DNA of 64,000 bases from DAHVFY01 sp040388665 (GTDB taxonomy: Bacteria > Chlamydiota > Chlamydiia > Chlamydiales > Rhabdochlamydiaceae). Location of the stretch: NCBI GenBank assembly GCA_040388665.1, contig JAZKBL010000012.1, forward strand, positions 70,253-134,252, read 5' to 3'. This document shows, piece after piece, positions 1 to 8,677 of this stretch. The position numbers were made by a program, and so were the translations under genes. The notes below the pieces were generated by a model that saw nothing but the letters and a program-made list of their open reading frames with translations, did not search any database and was not told the origin of the DNA. Numbering within the stretch: position 1 is the first letter of the stretch; the number at the start of each line of letters is the position of its first letter.

Positions 1-681
1 TTTCTCTCCATCAGAAATATAAAGAGTTTCTTGCTTAATCTTAGGAGCTGGTTTTAATGTTGTATCGATACAGACCCGCTTAGGATTGTTAAGATATTTT
101 TTTGACAATTTTTCAATAGGCGGAAGCAATGTAGCGGAAAACATGAGTGTTTGGCGTTCCTGAGGTAAATACTCTGCAATCTTATCTAATTGTATGCCAA
201 ATCCCATATCCATCATGCGGTCAGCTTCATCGATAACAAGAAAACGCGTAGAGTTTAAAGAAAGGCTCCCGCGCATCAAATGATCTGTTACCCTGCCTGG
301 AGTACCTATAATCAACTGAGGGCGTCTCTTTAAATCAGAAAGCTGTCTAAAAATAGGAGCGCCCCCAATGAGCAATACAGTCTTAAGTACAGAAGATTTT
401 CCAAATATTTGATTTAACGCCTGCTGGATCTGCATAGCGAGCTCTCTTGTAGGTGCTAAAATAAGAGCGGTTTCTTGAGGAGCGCTGCTTAACTTCATGA
501 TTAGAGGAATCAAGTAAGCAATCGTCTTACCCGTTCCTGTTTGCGCTGATACTAAAACGTCTGAGCCTGTCAATGCAATTGGAATAGTTTCTCTTTGAAC
601 AGGAGTCGGTGTAACCACCTTCATACGTTCTAAGGCATTAATTAAATCAGCAGATAATCCAAAACTTTCAAAATTCGTCAT
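1..681 (-). CDS. DEAD-box ATP-dependent RNA helicase, N-terminal part (gene runs off the left edge)
   Basis: ATP-dependent RNA unwinding or RNP remodelling in the cytoplasm. The visible 227 codons make up the first RecA-like domain. They show a Q motif around residues 24-29 (TPTPVQ), motif I AQTGTGKT at 46-53, PTREL at 77-81, TPGR at 127-130, the DEAD box at 151-154 and SAT at 182-184. The second helicase domain lies outside the window, so the subfamily (RhlE-like, DeaD-like and so on) cannot be decided. The ATG at 681 is preceded by AAAGGA five bases upstream, and the reading frame stays open to position 1. It stands alone and diverges from the desaturase gene. Confidence 0.93.
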   Translation of the reverse strand, partial: MTNFESFGLSADLINALERMKVVTPTPVQRETIPIALTGSDVLVSAQTGTGKTIAYLIPLIMKLSSAPQETALILAPTRELAMQIQQALNQIFGKSSVLKTVLLIGGAPIFRQLSDLKRRPQLIIGTPGRVTDHLMRGSLSLNSTRFLVIDEADRMMDMGFGIQLDKIAEYLPQERQTLMFSATLLPPIEKLSKKYLNNPKRVCIDTTLKPAPKIKQETLYISDGEK

Positions 682-951
682 TTAAATCCTTTTTATAGTT
701 TTCTCTGACACTAATGATCCAAATTAGATCAAAGAACGATTTTAAAGGACGTCTTTTGCGTATCAAAGATGAATTTTTTAATTCGAGATTACCTTAACAT
801 AATCAAACTCTGAATGCACGCCTTTTCCTTCAAACAAAGTAAATTAGCTGATTCTCTCATAGGAAAATAATACTATATTTTTTTATAAAATAGAGGCCTA
901 GACAAAAAAACCAAAAAAGCATAAGCTCCAATTTCACACCTAGGAGTATTT

Positions 952-2079
952 TTGAAGAATTCTAATTTTAATTGGGTACCAGGATTATTCCTCATTACCT
1001 ACCATCTTGTTCTGCTAGTAGTCCTTCCACTATATGTTATACAGAATGGATTTCCTTGGAAGTTGGCTCTTCTTTCTTTTCTCTTGGTTTATGTTACGGG
1101 CATAAGCGTGACAGCCGGCTATCATCGCCTCTATTCCCATTTAACCTATAAGATCAATCCTGTTGTTGAAGGGTTCCTACTCTTTTTTTCAACAATGGCG
1201 ACACAGGGAAGCGCCTTGCGCTGGGCCTACGATCATCGTTGCCACCATGCATTTCTGGATACAGATAGAGATCCTCATTCAATTAAAAGAGGTTTTTGGC
1301 ATGCTCACTTCTTGTGGCTATTTGAAAAACCAAAGCCTATCGAAAACAAAGTTGTGGCCGATCTACTAAGAAATCCCCTCGTTCGTTTTCAGCACCGTTT
1401 CTACCCCGTTCTTATGCTTCTCACTAACACCGTATTCTTCCTTTTTGTTGGCTGGTGCTTTAATAACTACTGGGGAGCTTTTGTTTTTGCTTGGTTATTT
1501 AGAACATTTCTCCTCCACCACTTCACATGGTTTATCAATTCTCTTGCACACACTTGGGGCTCTCGTCCATTCTCTCAAGAGATCTCCGCTTTTGACAACT
1601 ATGTCCTCTGCCTCTTGACATTCGGAGAAGGGTACCATAACTACCACCACATGTTCGCTTACGATTACCGTAACGGCATTCGCTGGTACCACTTTGATCC
1701 AACTAAATGGCTCATTTGGACCCTACATAAATGCAAACTTGCTTATCAGCTAAGAAAAGTGCCTGCTTATCTTATCCAGGAAACACTTCTTTTAGAAAGA
1801 AAGCAGCTCCTTATGGAAAAAATTCAGACGCGCCTAAGCTCTCAAAAAGAAGAGTGGGAAGAAAAAATTACAGCTCTAATTGAAACTGTTCTTGGCAAAG
1901 CAAAACAAGTCAAAGAACTCAACGATCAGTACTACGCTCTTAAAAAAGAAAAAATCAAAGAAAAAGGATGTCTACGGGATTTGAACCTGCAGATTAAAGC
2001 CTTAAACAAATCTCTTAAAGAAGAGTACCGCCGCTGGATTGCTCTTTATCGACACGTTAACACAATCGCTTCACATTAA
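952..2079 (+). CDS. Membrane fatty acid desaturase (acyl-CoA delta-9 type) with C-terminal coiled coil
   Basis: Di-iron membrane desaturase that introduces a double bond into saturated acyl chains. The three histidine boxes of the acyl-CoA desaturase family are present: HRLYSH at residues 58-63, HRCHH at 95-99 and HNYHH at 229-233. Hydrophobic segments lie near 10-30, 37-52, 150-170 and 172-190. Residues from about 270 to 365 form a charged, heptad-like helix rich in K, E and Q that the core enzyme lacks; it may be an oligomerisation or docking tail. The start is TTG, chosen because TAGGAG lies five bases upstream and no better ATG exists. It is a single gene followed by a strong hairpin. Confidence 0.93.
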   Translation: MKNSNFNWVPGLFLITYHLVLLVVLPLYVIQNGFPWKLALLSFLLVYVTGISVTAGYHRLYSHLTYKINPVVEGFLLFFSTMATQGSALRWAYDHRCHHAFLDTDRDPHSIKRGFWHAHFLWLFEKPKPIENKVVADLLRNPLVRFQHRFYPVLMLLTNTVFFLFVGWCFNNYWGAFVFAWLFRTFLLHHFTWFINSLAHTWGSRPFSQEISAFDNYVLCLLTFGEGYHNYHHMFAYDYRNGIRWYHFDPTKWLIWTLHKCKLAYQLRKVPAYLIQETLLLERKQLLMEKIQTRLSSQKEEWEEKITALIETVLGKAKQVKELNDQYYALKKEKIKEKGCLRDLNLQIKALNKSLKEEYRRWIALYRHVNTIASH

Positions 2080-2087
2080 TTCATGGA

Positions 2088-2114
2088 CACGGAACGCATT
2101 TCCTGCGTTCCGTG
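2088..2114. terminator. Hairpin between convergent desaturase and hydrolase genes
   Basis: Perfect 11-bp inverted repeat (CACGGAACGCA / TGCGTTCCGTG) with a five-base loop, sitting between two convergent genes. There is no long T run on either side, so it may act as a bidirectional stem-type terminator or mRNA-end stabiliser. Confidence 0.55.
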
Positions 2115-2126
2115 CCAACCTGTTAT

Positions 2127-3167
2127 CTAATAAAAAAATTCATGAATGCGCTCTCGAACAAGCGTGTTTGAGTGCCCTTGAAAATCTGTAACATGGCCAT
2201 GCATATTAGACAGCTTAATTGCAAAAAAATCGACAACCTTCTGAACTCCCTGATATAAAGTAGCCCCTGCTTTATAAGGAATCATCTGATCTTTTTCTGC
2301 ATAAATAACGCATTTATTTTTTGTCTTCAATTTTTTGAAAGCTGATTCAGCATTTATTTCTAAACCTGTTAAGTGAACAGCTGCCCGAACAAAAAAATCG
2401 GGAACATTTAAAATCACCCACTTAATAACACGTCCACGCACACTTGTTTTCTGATTAGGCATTTTCCTTATTGTCTCTTTGATCAAAGAAACATATGCGA
2501 CGGCAAGTGTACTAAGACTACTAAAAGAGCGATCGCTAATCAGTTTTACAGCATCCTTCCCATATCTACTTTCGATATAAGAGGCGCCAATGGTTGCAGC
2601 AGCACCGCCAATTGAAAACCCGTAAAGAAGAACGTTTTCTTTAGCAACGTTTAACTTTTTAACCGCATATTCAAAAGCGCTATAGACAGGAAGAGCTAAA
2701 CTTTCTTCTAAATTAAGACCATTTGCAGCTGGGAAACCCTTACTTCCGGCAACTCCAGGATAATTGACAGCCAAAACCGAAGCACCCGATCCTTTAAGTA
2801 CTCTTGGAAGATATTTCTTAGAAGGAAGCCCGCCATTTCCGCTACAATAAATCACCAATTTATCAGAATGTTTCAGTCTTTGACAAAATAAGCCCTCAAT
2901 TTTTTTACCATTGGCCATTTTAAATGATCCGCGATATTTTTTATTAACCCGACACCCTTCAAAAGAATTAATTGCAGGAAGTAGTAAATTTTTTATTGCA
3001 TAAGGACGAATCACATGATGATTAAGAAGCCGTGCAACACCTACAGGAAAACACACGAGAGAAAAAACATTCCACGCACAGTTAAAAATTTTAGTTGCAC
3101 ATGTTGGCTCTATTGTCTTTGGCCATGATGCACAATAAATAGAATTATTGACTGCTAATGATGTCAT
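2127..3167 (-). CDS. Alpha/beta hydrolase, DUF818/CHLPS-like
   Basis: Serine hydrolase fold of 346 residues. The nucleophile elbow GFSIGG lies near residue 185 and is followed by a LISDRSFSSLS stretch. An oxyanion-region YCSGNGG lies near 110, and a late D (EKDQMIP) and H (HGHVTDF) could complete the triad. The central layout (long N-terminal region, GxSxGG, DRSFSSL) resembles the chlamydial DUF818 (CHLPS 43 kDa) hydrolases, but I rely on memory for that link. A hydrophobic stretch lies at residues 27-45, so membrane association is possible. Substrate unknown. Monocistronic and convergent with the desaturase gene. Confidence 0.75.
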   Translation of the reverse strand: MTSLAVNNSIYCASWPKTIEPTCATKIFNCAWNVFSLVCFPVGVARLLNHHVIRPYAIKNLLLPAINSFEGCRVNKKYRGSFKMANGKKIEGLFCQRLKHSDKLVIYCSGNGGLPSKKYLPRVLKGSGASVLAVNYPGVAGSKGFPAANGLNLEESLALPVYSAFEYAVKKLNVAKENVLLYGFSIGGAAATIGASYIESRYGKDAVKLISDRSFSSLSTLAVAYVSLIKETIRKMPNQKTSVRGRVIKWVILNVPDFFVRAAVHLTGLEINAESAFKKLKTKNKCVIYAEKDQMIPYKAGATLYQGVQKVVDFFAIKLSNMHGHVTDFQGHSNTLVRERIHEFFY

Positions 3168-3298
3168 ATGCGCTACATTTTACCATGAGCTAAGAAATTA
3201 ATACACAAAATCCGATCACCTCTTAACCACCTGATATTATTCGACTTACATTAAAATAAATATTGAATAAAATTTCATTTTTTCGATAGACTTGTTTT

Positions 3299-4180
3299 AT
3301 GATTATAGGTGCCGCTCCTCCAGCACAGATCTCCTATGAAAAAGATAGACAGATCTTAAAAGAGCACTTCACTCTCTTTTATGAAATTCTTGCAAAAGGA
3401 GAATTTAGCCCTCAGACATGCTTCGAGAACACAGGTGAAGTTAAACGCGTTATTTCCGGAATCCCTTTTCCTCATCATAACGCGATCCTTAAACACCCTC
3501 AAAAAAATCAATCTTGGGACGATTGCATTAACCAGCAGATCCAATTTTTTCAAACGGCAAAAACGCCCTTCGTCTGGTACGTTGACGAAAAGTCCGATCT
3601 CGAACTTCAAAAGAAGTTGCGTGACCGAGGTTTTAAAAGCGACGACGTATTCCAAGGCGTCATAGGAGTCTTAGATCCTTCGCTGTCGTCTCCTATCATT
3701 CCCGACGGTTGGTCCATACATCTGATTAAAGACGAAACAGAACTAGAAGAATTTCAGCACCTCATCAATACCACGTTTTCTTTAGACAAAAAAATTGGAG
3801 AGCTTTACCGCAAAGCAATGTGGATAGGCGCTACCTCTAACTCCCCCAAAATGTTTCATTGGATCGCTCGTCATGAAAAAAAAGCAGTATCGGTTCTGAC
3901 AACACTTGTTATGGGAGATCAAGTCAGTTTCTGGAATAGCGCTTCATTACCAGAGTATCGCCGCCAGGGATTTAGTTCAGCACTGCGCCGTTTTGCTCTT
4001 CATGATGCTGTTTCTAAAGGATGTAGAATCGGGATGTCCTATTTACTTTCAGATGGACTGTCTCTTGGAATTTGCCGTCAGCTCGGATATGAGCCTAGAT
4101 GGCGCTACCGAGCTTTCATCTCTCCGGAAAGCCTCAGCGAGGACGTTCAAAAACAAGAAACGCAAAACAATTCTATTTAA
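3299..4180 (+). CDS. GNAT-family N-acetyltransferase
   Basis: Acyl-CoA-dependent acetyltransferase of 293 residues. The GNAT acetyl-CoA loop YRRQGFSSALRRFAL lies in the C-terminal third (near residue 220) and is followed by the helix and strand that end in CRQLGYEPRWRY, typical of motif B. The N-terminal 110 residues are a divergent domain without a recognised motif, so it may be a two-domain GNAT. There is no clear Shine-Dalgarno before the ATG. It ends 9 bp before the stop of the convergent carbonic anhydrase gene. The acceptor substrate cannot be told. Confidence 0.8.
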   Translation: MIIGAAPPAQISYEKDRQILKEHFTLFYEILAKGEFSPQTCFENTGEVKRVISGIPFPHHNAILKHPQKNQSWDDCINQQIQFFQTAKTPFVWYVDEKSDLELQKKLRDRGFKSDDVFQGVIGVLDPSLSSPIIPDGWSIHLIKDETELEEFQHLINTTFSLDKKIGELYRKAMWIGATSNSPKMFHWIARHEKKAVSVLTTLVMGDQVSFWNSASLPEYRRQGFSSALRRFALHDAVSKGCRIGMSYLLSDGLSLGICRQLGYEPRWRYRAFISPESLSEDVQKQETQNNSI

Positions 4181-4189
4181 CTTTGTAAG

Positions 4190-4819
4190 TTATTTGAGAA
4201 ATTCTACCTCTCCTGAGTGGAAATTATAATAGCCACCCTTAATAAGTAATGCGCCCTTATCTATACGTTGTTTCAGAGCTGGATTTTTCTGTAATTCAGC
4301 AGTGACCATCGACACATTTTCCTTAATTGTATTTTCTAATCGATCTCCAGGCGCTTTTTCTGTTTTTTTCACAGCAGGTTCTATTAAAGACGCAATAGGT
4401 TCAATGTCTTTACTCTTTCCTTCTAAGACAGCACCTACTGCCCCACAATTTTCATGTCCTAAGACAACGACTAAGGACGAATGAAGGTAAAGCACTGAGT
4501 ATTCAAGACTCGCAAGTTCAATCGGTCCAACAACATTGCCCGCAACACGAACAATAAAAAGATCCCCAATTCCTTGATCAAAAAGAATTTCGGGCGATAC
4601 TCGAGAATCTGAACATCCCAAAATAGCGGCAAAAGGTTCTTGTTTTGCAGCTGTCTCTTCTCGCCGTTCTGCAGTACGGTCAGGATGAATAGATTGATCG
4701 GACACAAATCTCTTGTTACCGTCTGTTAGCCTATTAAAAGCTGTTTCTGGATTCATTTCAGCTTGAATGCAGCTACTTATAGATAAAATCAATAAAGTTG
4801 CAAACTTAACAATTTTCAC
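4190..4819 (-). CDS. Beta-class carbonic anhydrase, exported
   Basis: Interconverts CO2 and bicarbonate. The zinc ligands are visible: CSDSR (Cys and Asp of the first motif) and, some 55 residues later, the HENC (His-x-x-Cys) motif. GDLFIVRVAGN is the family signature between them. The GTG at 4819 is preferred because AAGGGG stands about seven bases upstream and the resulting N-terminus (VKIVKFATLLILSISSCIQA) is a clean signal peptide. An in-frame ATG at 4864 would put 15 residues before it. An envelope location is therefore inferred, unusual but not unknown for beta enzymes. Convergent with the GNAT gene. Confidence 0.92.
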   Translation of the reverse strand: MKIVKFATLLILSISSCIQAEMNPETAFNRLTDGNKRFVSDQSIHPDRTAERREETAAKQEPFAAILGCSDSRVSPEILFDQGIGDLFIVRVAGNVVGPIELASLEYSVLYLHSSLVVVLGHENCGAVGAVLEGKSKDIEPIASLIEPAVKKTEKAPGDRLENTIKENVSMVTAELQKNPALKQRIDKGALLIKGGYYNFHSGEVEFLK

Positions 4820-4836
4820 ACCCCACCCCTTGATAT

Positions 4837-5859
4837 TTGACAATGAATAACACTCTATACCCAAGTGAATTCAAAAGTTGGAGTTTTGGCAAAGTTGGGG
4901 ATGCCGGCGTAGCCAAAAAACAATTTTTGAGTTTACTTGAGTATATGTTAGACAGTATCTTCAAATTAAAAATTTCACAACCCCTGAAAAATACAATGAC
5001 TCACTTTACGCGCAAAGAACCAAATAACAGGCTGAAGCCTGTGCTGCTAAAAATAAACAGATCTCTTTTCGTAGGACAGACTTTAGTCTGTGATTTTTTG
5101 CGTAAGATAAGTAAGACGAGAATATTTTTCGCTTTACTATGCCTACTAAGCATAAAACCTCTTTATACCGAAAACCCTCATGCTATCCAAAAAATGCATC
5201 GATCGATCTCTCCTTATTTACTTCCTTCCGATCATCCCATAAAACCTACTCTAGATCTCATCTTTGCCGCCCCAGGTGTCCTAAAAAATGAAGAAACTCT
5301 TCTCAATCAAGGTTTCAATGTTATTACGACGGGTGGAAGCTATGTCACAATAGCGAGACATCCAGCCGTTCCTGGCTATGTTTTTAAGCTCTATTACGAT
5401 GAAGAAACACGTATTAAAGACAATACTCCGCATTGGGAATGGCTAGTAAGACGGTGTATAGGCGCTGAAAAAATCCGCAAAGTCATAAAAAAAAAGAAGT
5501 GCCACTACCTGACAGTACCCGACAAATGGTTATATCTTTTACCTCAAGAATCTTCAGAAAATTTTTCTAGTCAACCCATCTTGTTAATTGCTACAGACAT
5601 GGAAATTGAAAATGAACACATCACTAAAAAAGCTTGGAAATATCTCATCACCTTCCAACATCTCGACGAACTTTATGCGATTATAAAGCATGGGTATGGA
5701 ACCGTTGGCCTTGTTAGAAACATCCCCTATACTAAGAACAAAGTATTCGCCTTTACCGATACAGAGTACCCTGTAAGACCACTTAAATTAGAAAGAGTCT
5801 ATCCTTATCTCTCAAAGGAAATGCAGCGCTACTGGGACACCCTCATCAGGCAAAATTAA
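4837..5859 (+). CDS. Exported protein of unknown function (start uncertain)
   Basis: I do not recognise this family. The open frame is 340 codons, but the first ~85 look like read-through of repeat DNA: they include a TATACC/GAATTC repeat also seen at 10191 and two 16-bp palindromes at 5027 and 5076. A TTG at 5098 would give LRKISKTRIFFALLCLLSI, a good signal peptide, so the mature gene is probably 5098-5859. No ribosome-binding site confirms this. The rest is a soluble 230-residue domain with TTGGSYVTIARHPAVPGYVFK, reminiscent in layout of a nucleotide- or ligand-binding loop, but I assign no function. Confidence 0.6.
   Translation: MTMNNTLYPSEFKSWSFGKVGDAGVAKKQFLSLLEYMLDSIFKLKISQPLKNTMTHFTRKEPNNRLKPVLLKINRSLFVGQTLVCDFLRKISKTRIFFALLCLLSIKPLYTENPHAIQKMHRSISPYLLPSDHPIKPTLDLIFAAPGVLKNEETLLNQGFNVITTGGSYVTIARHPAVPGYVFKLYYDEETRIKDNTPHWEWLVRRCIGAEKIRKVIKKKKCHYLTVPDKWLYLLPQESSENFSSQPILLIATDMEIENEHITKKAWKYLITFQHLDELYAIIKHGYGTVGLVRNIPYTKNKVFAFTDTEYPVRPLKLERVYPYLSKEMQRYWDTLIRQN
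5027..5091. repeat. Pair of 16-bp palindromes (REP-like)
   Basis: ACAGGCTGAAGCCTGT at 5027-5042 and ACAGACTTTAGTCTGT at 5076-5091. Both have 7-bp arms and a 2-base centre, start 49 bp apart and share the ACAGnCT...AGnCTGT frame. They look like two units of a dispersed short palindromic repeat family and lie inside the doubtful N-terminal part of the 4837-5859 frame. Confidence 0.6.
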
Positions 5860-5866
5860 AACTCAA

Positions 5867-5895
5867 TTGACAAACATATATAAGGTGAGTGTATA
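5867..5895 (+). promoter_or_regulatory. Sigma-70-type promoter for the MauE-like gene
   Basis: TTGACA at 5867-5872, a 17-bp spacer and TGTATA at 5890-5895 (or TATATA two bases later). The start codon of the next gene is only 12 bp beyond the -10 box, so the leader would be very short. Confidence 0.55.
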
Positions 5896-5907
5896 TACAC
5901 AAAGAAG

Positions 5908-6396
5908 ATGAAAAAAACAATCGAACGTTATGTCCCCCTTTTCGTGCTTGTTCTCATTGCGATCTTAGCGGCAATGGCCCTGGTCTATCATACCAAGGGA
6001 GGTTTGTTCACCTGGATGCACTTTTTTATGGGTTTTTTCCTTTGCCAATTCGCAATGCTGAAGCTCTTTAATCTCTCTGGCTTTGTGGATGGATTTTTGA
6101 TGTACGATCTGATAGCAAAAAAATATAGAGGATATGCCTACCTCTACCCCTTTATCGAACTGGGGCTCGGATTATCTTATCTCTCTTTTATCCTTCCTCC
6201 GGTAACCTATATCATCACCTTATTAGTGATGATAGTAGGAACCATTGGCGTGATTAAAGCTTTAATGCAGCATTTGGATGTCCGGTGCGCCTGTATGGGC
6301 ACTCTTTTGAATGTGCCCTTATCAACCGTGACGCTTGTTGAAGATATCGCCATGGGCCTCATGGCCTGCTGGATGCTATACATCCAAATAACCTAA
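5908..6396 (+). CDS. MauE/DoxX-like four-helix membrane protein
   Basis: 162 residues, four predicted membrane helices (about 9-28, 35-52, 78-110 and 135-155). The CACMG motif near residue 130, just before the last helix, resembles the cysteine pair of MauE/DoxX-like membrane proteins, which supply reducing or disulfide-exchange functions to periplasmic partners. Substrate or partner is unknown; no methylamine dehydrogenase genes are nearby, so a literal MauE role is unlikely. A consensus promoter lies directly upstream. An alternative is a generic DoxX-type electron-handling protein. Confidence 0.72.
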   Translation: MKKTIERYVPLFVLVLIAILAAMALVYHTKGGLFTWMHFFMGFFLCQFAMLKLFNLSGFVDGFLMYDLIAKKYRGYAYLYPFIELGLGLSYLSFILPPVTYIITLLVMIVGTIGVIKALMQHLDVRCACMGTLLNVPLSTVTLVEDIAMGLMACWMLYIQIT

Positions 6397-6458
6397 CAAA
6401 CTTCAAGGCGGCAATGCTGCTTGCCAAGAATTGCACAACAACGTCTTTAAAAACTTAA

Positions 6459-6486
6459 TTGACCAGCTATCTTAATTTCATATATA
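6459..6486 (+). promoter_or_regulatory. Promoter for the small two-helix membrane protein gene
   Basis: TTGACC at 6459-6464, a 16-bp spacer and TATATA at 6481-6486, 20 bp before the ATG at 6507. The ribosome-binding site AAAAAGGAG lies between them. Confidence 0.45.
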
Positions 6487-6506
6487 ACCTAAAAAAAGGA
6501 GTCTCT

Positions 6507-6836
6507 ATGAACAGAAAAAAAATTTTAGGAGTTGTGCTTTTAGTTGTGGGTTTTGCTATGTATTTGTTTTCCGTCTACATCATGAATGAAGTGGGCGAAG
6601 GAAGAGATAAAATTTCCACTTCTCAGTCTGTTGTCGATGCAGGTAAAGGTCTTTTTTCAGAAAACCCTTTTGGCAAAGCAGCCACAGACTCTGCACAAGA
6701 AAAACTTGATGAGGGCTCAGAGGAAGCTAGCGCTTACGAAAAACTTGCCCACGTACTTCATATTGGCGGAGCTATTCTCATCGTTGTCGGTGCCGGAGTC
6801 TTCATTCTTGGGTTTATTAACAGAAACCGTCGATAA
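6507..6836 (+). CDS. Small membrane protein with two transmembrane helices
   Basis: 109 residues. Helices at about 5-23 and 83-103 flank a 55-residue soluble loop rich in S, E, K and D. The C-terminus is a short basic tail (NRNRR). The ATG at 6507 is chosen because AAAAAAGGAG precedes it by six bases; the open frame upstream to 6459 has no ribosome-binding site. The arrangement resembles DUF3185-like small inner-membrane proteins, but I do not assign a family. Function unknown. It probably has its own promoter. Confidence 0.75.
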   Translation: MNRKKILGVVLLVVGFAMYLFSVYIMNEVGEGRDKISTSQSVVDAGKGLFSENPFGKAATDSAQEKLDEGSEEASAYEKLAHVLHIGGAILIVVGAGVFILGFINRNRR

Positions 6837-6866
6837 GATTTATTCCAAGCTGCCACCTGCCTTTTC

Positions 6867-7190
6867 TCATCCGCACTTGGCAGCTAAAATAAAATCGCTT
6901 TCTGTTAACCCATTAATTCTATGCGTCCATAACGATATCTTCACTTTCCCATAAGAAAGATAGATGTCTGGATGATGCCCTTCTTTTTCAGCAAGCTCCC
7001 CTATCTTGTTTGTAAACTCAAGCGCTTGCTTGAAATCTTTAAAAAGATACTCCTTTTCAAGATGATGCTCTTCAATCACCTTCCATCCTTCACCGAGTTG
7101 TCGATACAACAAAGCTAATGCTTCACCTTTTAAAGGGGAAGTATCCTTTTTACAGGGAACACATGCTTTTTGAGATAACTTTGATTCCAT
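6867..7190 (-). CDS. phhB: Pterin-4a-carbinolamine dehydratase
   Basis: Dehydrates 4a-hydroxytetrahydropterin, recycling the cofactor of aromatic amino acid hydroxylases. The 107 residues match the usual family length. The signature EGHHPDI (paired active-site histidines) is followed by the KISLWTHRINGLT strand-helix typical of the C-terminus, with DFILAAKCG at the end. AGAGGA lies upstream of the ATG at 7190. No aromatic hydroxylase gene is in the window. It diverges from the methyltransferase gene at 7238, with a 47-bp promoter region between them. Confidence 0.93.
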   Translation of the reverse strand: MESKLSQKACVPCKKDTSPLKGEALALLYRQLGEGWKVIEEHHLEKEYLFKDFKQALEFTNKIGELAEKEGHHPDIYLSYGKVKISLWTHRINGLTESDFILAAKCG

Positions 7191-7237
7191 AAAACGTCCT
7201 CTAGCCTATAAATATTACACACTGTTAATCTTAAAAC

Positions 7238-7939
7238 ATGATGAATTTTAAAGATGCAATGGAAACTGCTTGGTCTCAAGAATATCAGAGAAAAGGGATA
7301 CCTTCTTCTTTTAGAAAAGATCCCACTAAAGTTCTCGTTGAGTTCATTGCTTGGGCTAAAGAAAGGGGCAAAACAGAAGGTTTTGCTGCAGACATCGGCT
7401 GTGGTCAGGGAAGAAATAGCTTTTATTTGGTAAGTCAAGGATTTCACGTTGCTGCCATCGATCTTCTTCAAGAAAATGCAGATAGCATCAATGATACAGC
7501 AAAGAAAAACCATCTTCCTGTGCGCGCTTATGCACAAACTGTAGCAGGAACATGGCCCATTGCACCAAACTCACTTGACATTGCCATCGATATCTTTTGC
7601 TATAAACATGTTACTCTAAAAGAAGGGCAAAAAAAATACAGAAACTCCCTTTGGAACTCTCTTAAACCCGATGGACACTACTTCATTTCACTTGCTTCTG
7701 ACCGTGATGGATTCTACGGCCCCTTATTAGATGACTCCACAAATCCCGATGAAAAACTTATCATCGATCCCCACTCAAACATCCCCTCCTTCCTCTATTC
7801 TCTAGAAGATTTGATTGCAGAGTTCTCTGACCTCTTTGAACTCATCGAAGCACGCGAAACCTCTTCAATAAGCCCTATGTATGGAAAAGAATACCAAAGA
7901 AGCGTTCTGAACTGCATTTTTAAAAAGCGCTCCCCCTAA
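7238..7939 (+). CDS. Class I SAM-dependent methyltransferase
   Basis: 233 residues with the SAM-binding motif I ADIGCGQGRNSFYLV at about residues 49-63 and the acidic end of strand 2 (VAAIDL). A later DIAIDIFCYKHVTL segment fits motifs II/III. The first codons are ATG ATG. The substrate cannot be told. It is the first gene of a cluster: the tautomerase-like gene starts 16 bp after its stop and the cupin gene overlaps that one, so cotranscription is likely. No signal peptide. Confidence 0.88.
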   Translation: MMNFKDAMETAWSQEYQRKGIPSSFRKDPTKVLVEFIAWAKERGKTEGFAADIGCGQGRNSFYLVSQGFHVAAIDLLQENADSINDTAKKNHLPVRAYAQTVAGTWPIAPNSLDIAIDIFCYKHVTLKEGQKKYRNSLWNSLKPDGHYFISLASDRDGFYGPLLDDSTNPDEKLIIDPHSNIPSFLYSLEDLIAEFSDLFELIEARETSSISPMYGKEYQRSVLNCIFKKRSP

Positions 7940-7954
7940 AAAAGGTCATAAGCA

Positions 7955-8326
7955 ATGCCTCATTTAAGACTAGAATATTCAACAAACGTTAAAGAAGATC
8001 TTCATCCTGAAATACTTTTTCCTTCTTGCCATCGTATCCTTGTCGATACGATCAATGCAGATTTATCCCGTTGCCAAAGTAGAGCCATCTCTCGAGACCT
8101 TTTCTACATAGGAGAAGGTTCATCACAAGAAGCTTTTGCTTATCTAGAAATCCTTCTTCTCGAAGGACGTCCACTCCCCAAACTCCAGGAAATGGCCAAT
8201 CAACTCCTAGAAGTTCTTAAAAAATACTTCTCCCGTTCATTGCAAGAGCTCAACATGCAAATAGCCGTCCGCTTTGTAGAACTCCCCAAATCCCACTACT
8301 TTAAAACAGAATCAAAAATAACATGA
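7955..8326 (+). CDS. 5-carboxymethyl-2-hydroxymuconate isomerase-like tautomerase
   Basis: 123 residues starting MPHLRLEYSTN, so that after Met removal Pro-1 becomes the N-terminal catalytic base as in the 4-oxalocrotonate tautomerase superfamily. The pattern (RLEYS, CQSRAISRDLFYIGEG, AFAYLEILLLEGRP) fits the CHMI family across its whole length. CHMI acts in homoprotocatechuate breakdown, but no other genes of that pathway are here, so the real substrate may differ. It sits between the methyltransferase and cupin genes in a likely operon. Confidence 0.85.
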   Translation: MPHLRLEYSTNVKEDLHPEILFPSCHRILVDTINADLSRCQSRAISRDLFYIGEGSSQEAFAYLEILLLEGRPLPKLQEMANQLLEVLKKYFSRSLQELNMQIAVRFVELPKSHYFKTESKIT

Positions 8327-8658
8327 GACATTTTCTACTAATGACTGTTTGCTTATTGCCTGTTTTAGCATGCGCAGATGATGAAGAAGTTCTCTTCGAA
8401 AACGAGCAGATATGCGTTTCCAAATGGAAAATGGCGCCTGGAGAAACCCTTGAACTGCACCGCGATGAAAACCCTCAAGTCGTGATTGCTCTACAAGGCG
8501 GCACGATCACACGCATCGCTGAAGACGGCTCCACAACCAATATTTTCCTACCTGCAGGACAAGCTGTCTTTCAAGAACCCGATCTTGAATGGCATCATGG
8601 CATCAATGCATCCAATGAAACAATCGAAGCAATTACGATCGAGCTCAAAGTTAAATAG
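8323..8658 (+). CDS. Exported single-domain cupin
   Basis: 111 residues. An N-terminal signal peptide (MRHFLLMTVCLLPVLACA) is followed by a small cupin barrel: APGETLELHRDENPQVVIAL supplies the first motif, and FLPAGQAVFQEPDLEWHHGI the second with its metal-type His. The first motif has only one obvious His, so metal binding may be weak. Start and upstream stop overlap as ATGA, indicating translational coupling with the tautomerase-like gene. Envelope or secreted location inferred; ligand unknown. Confidence 0.85.
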   Translation: MRHFLLMTVCLLPVLACADDEEVLFENEQICVSKWKMAPGETLELHRDENPQVVIALQGGTITRIAEDGSTTNIFLPAGQAVFQEPDLEWHHGINASNETIEAITIELKVK

Positions 8659-8677
8659 TAAAAACCTGTAATTCTTC

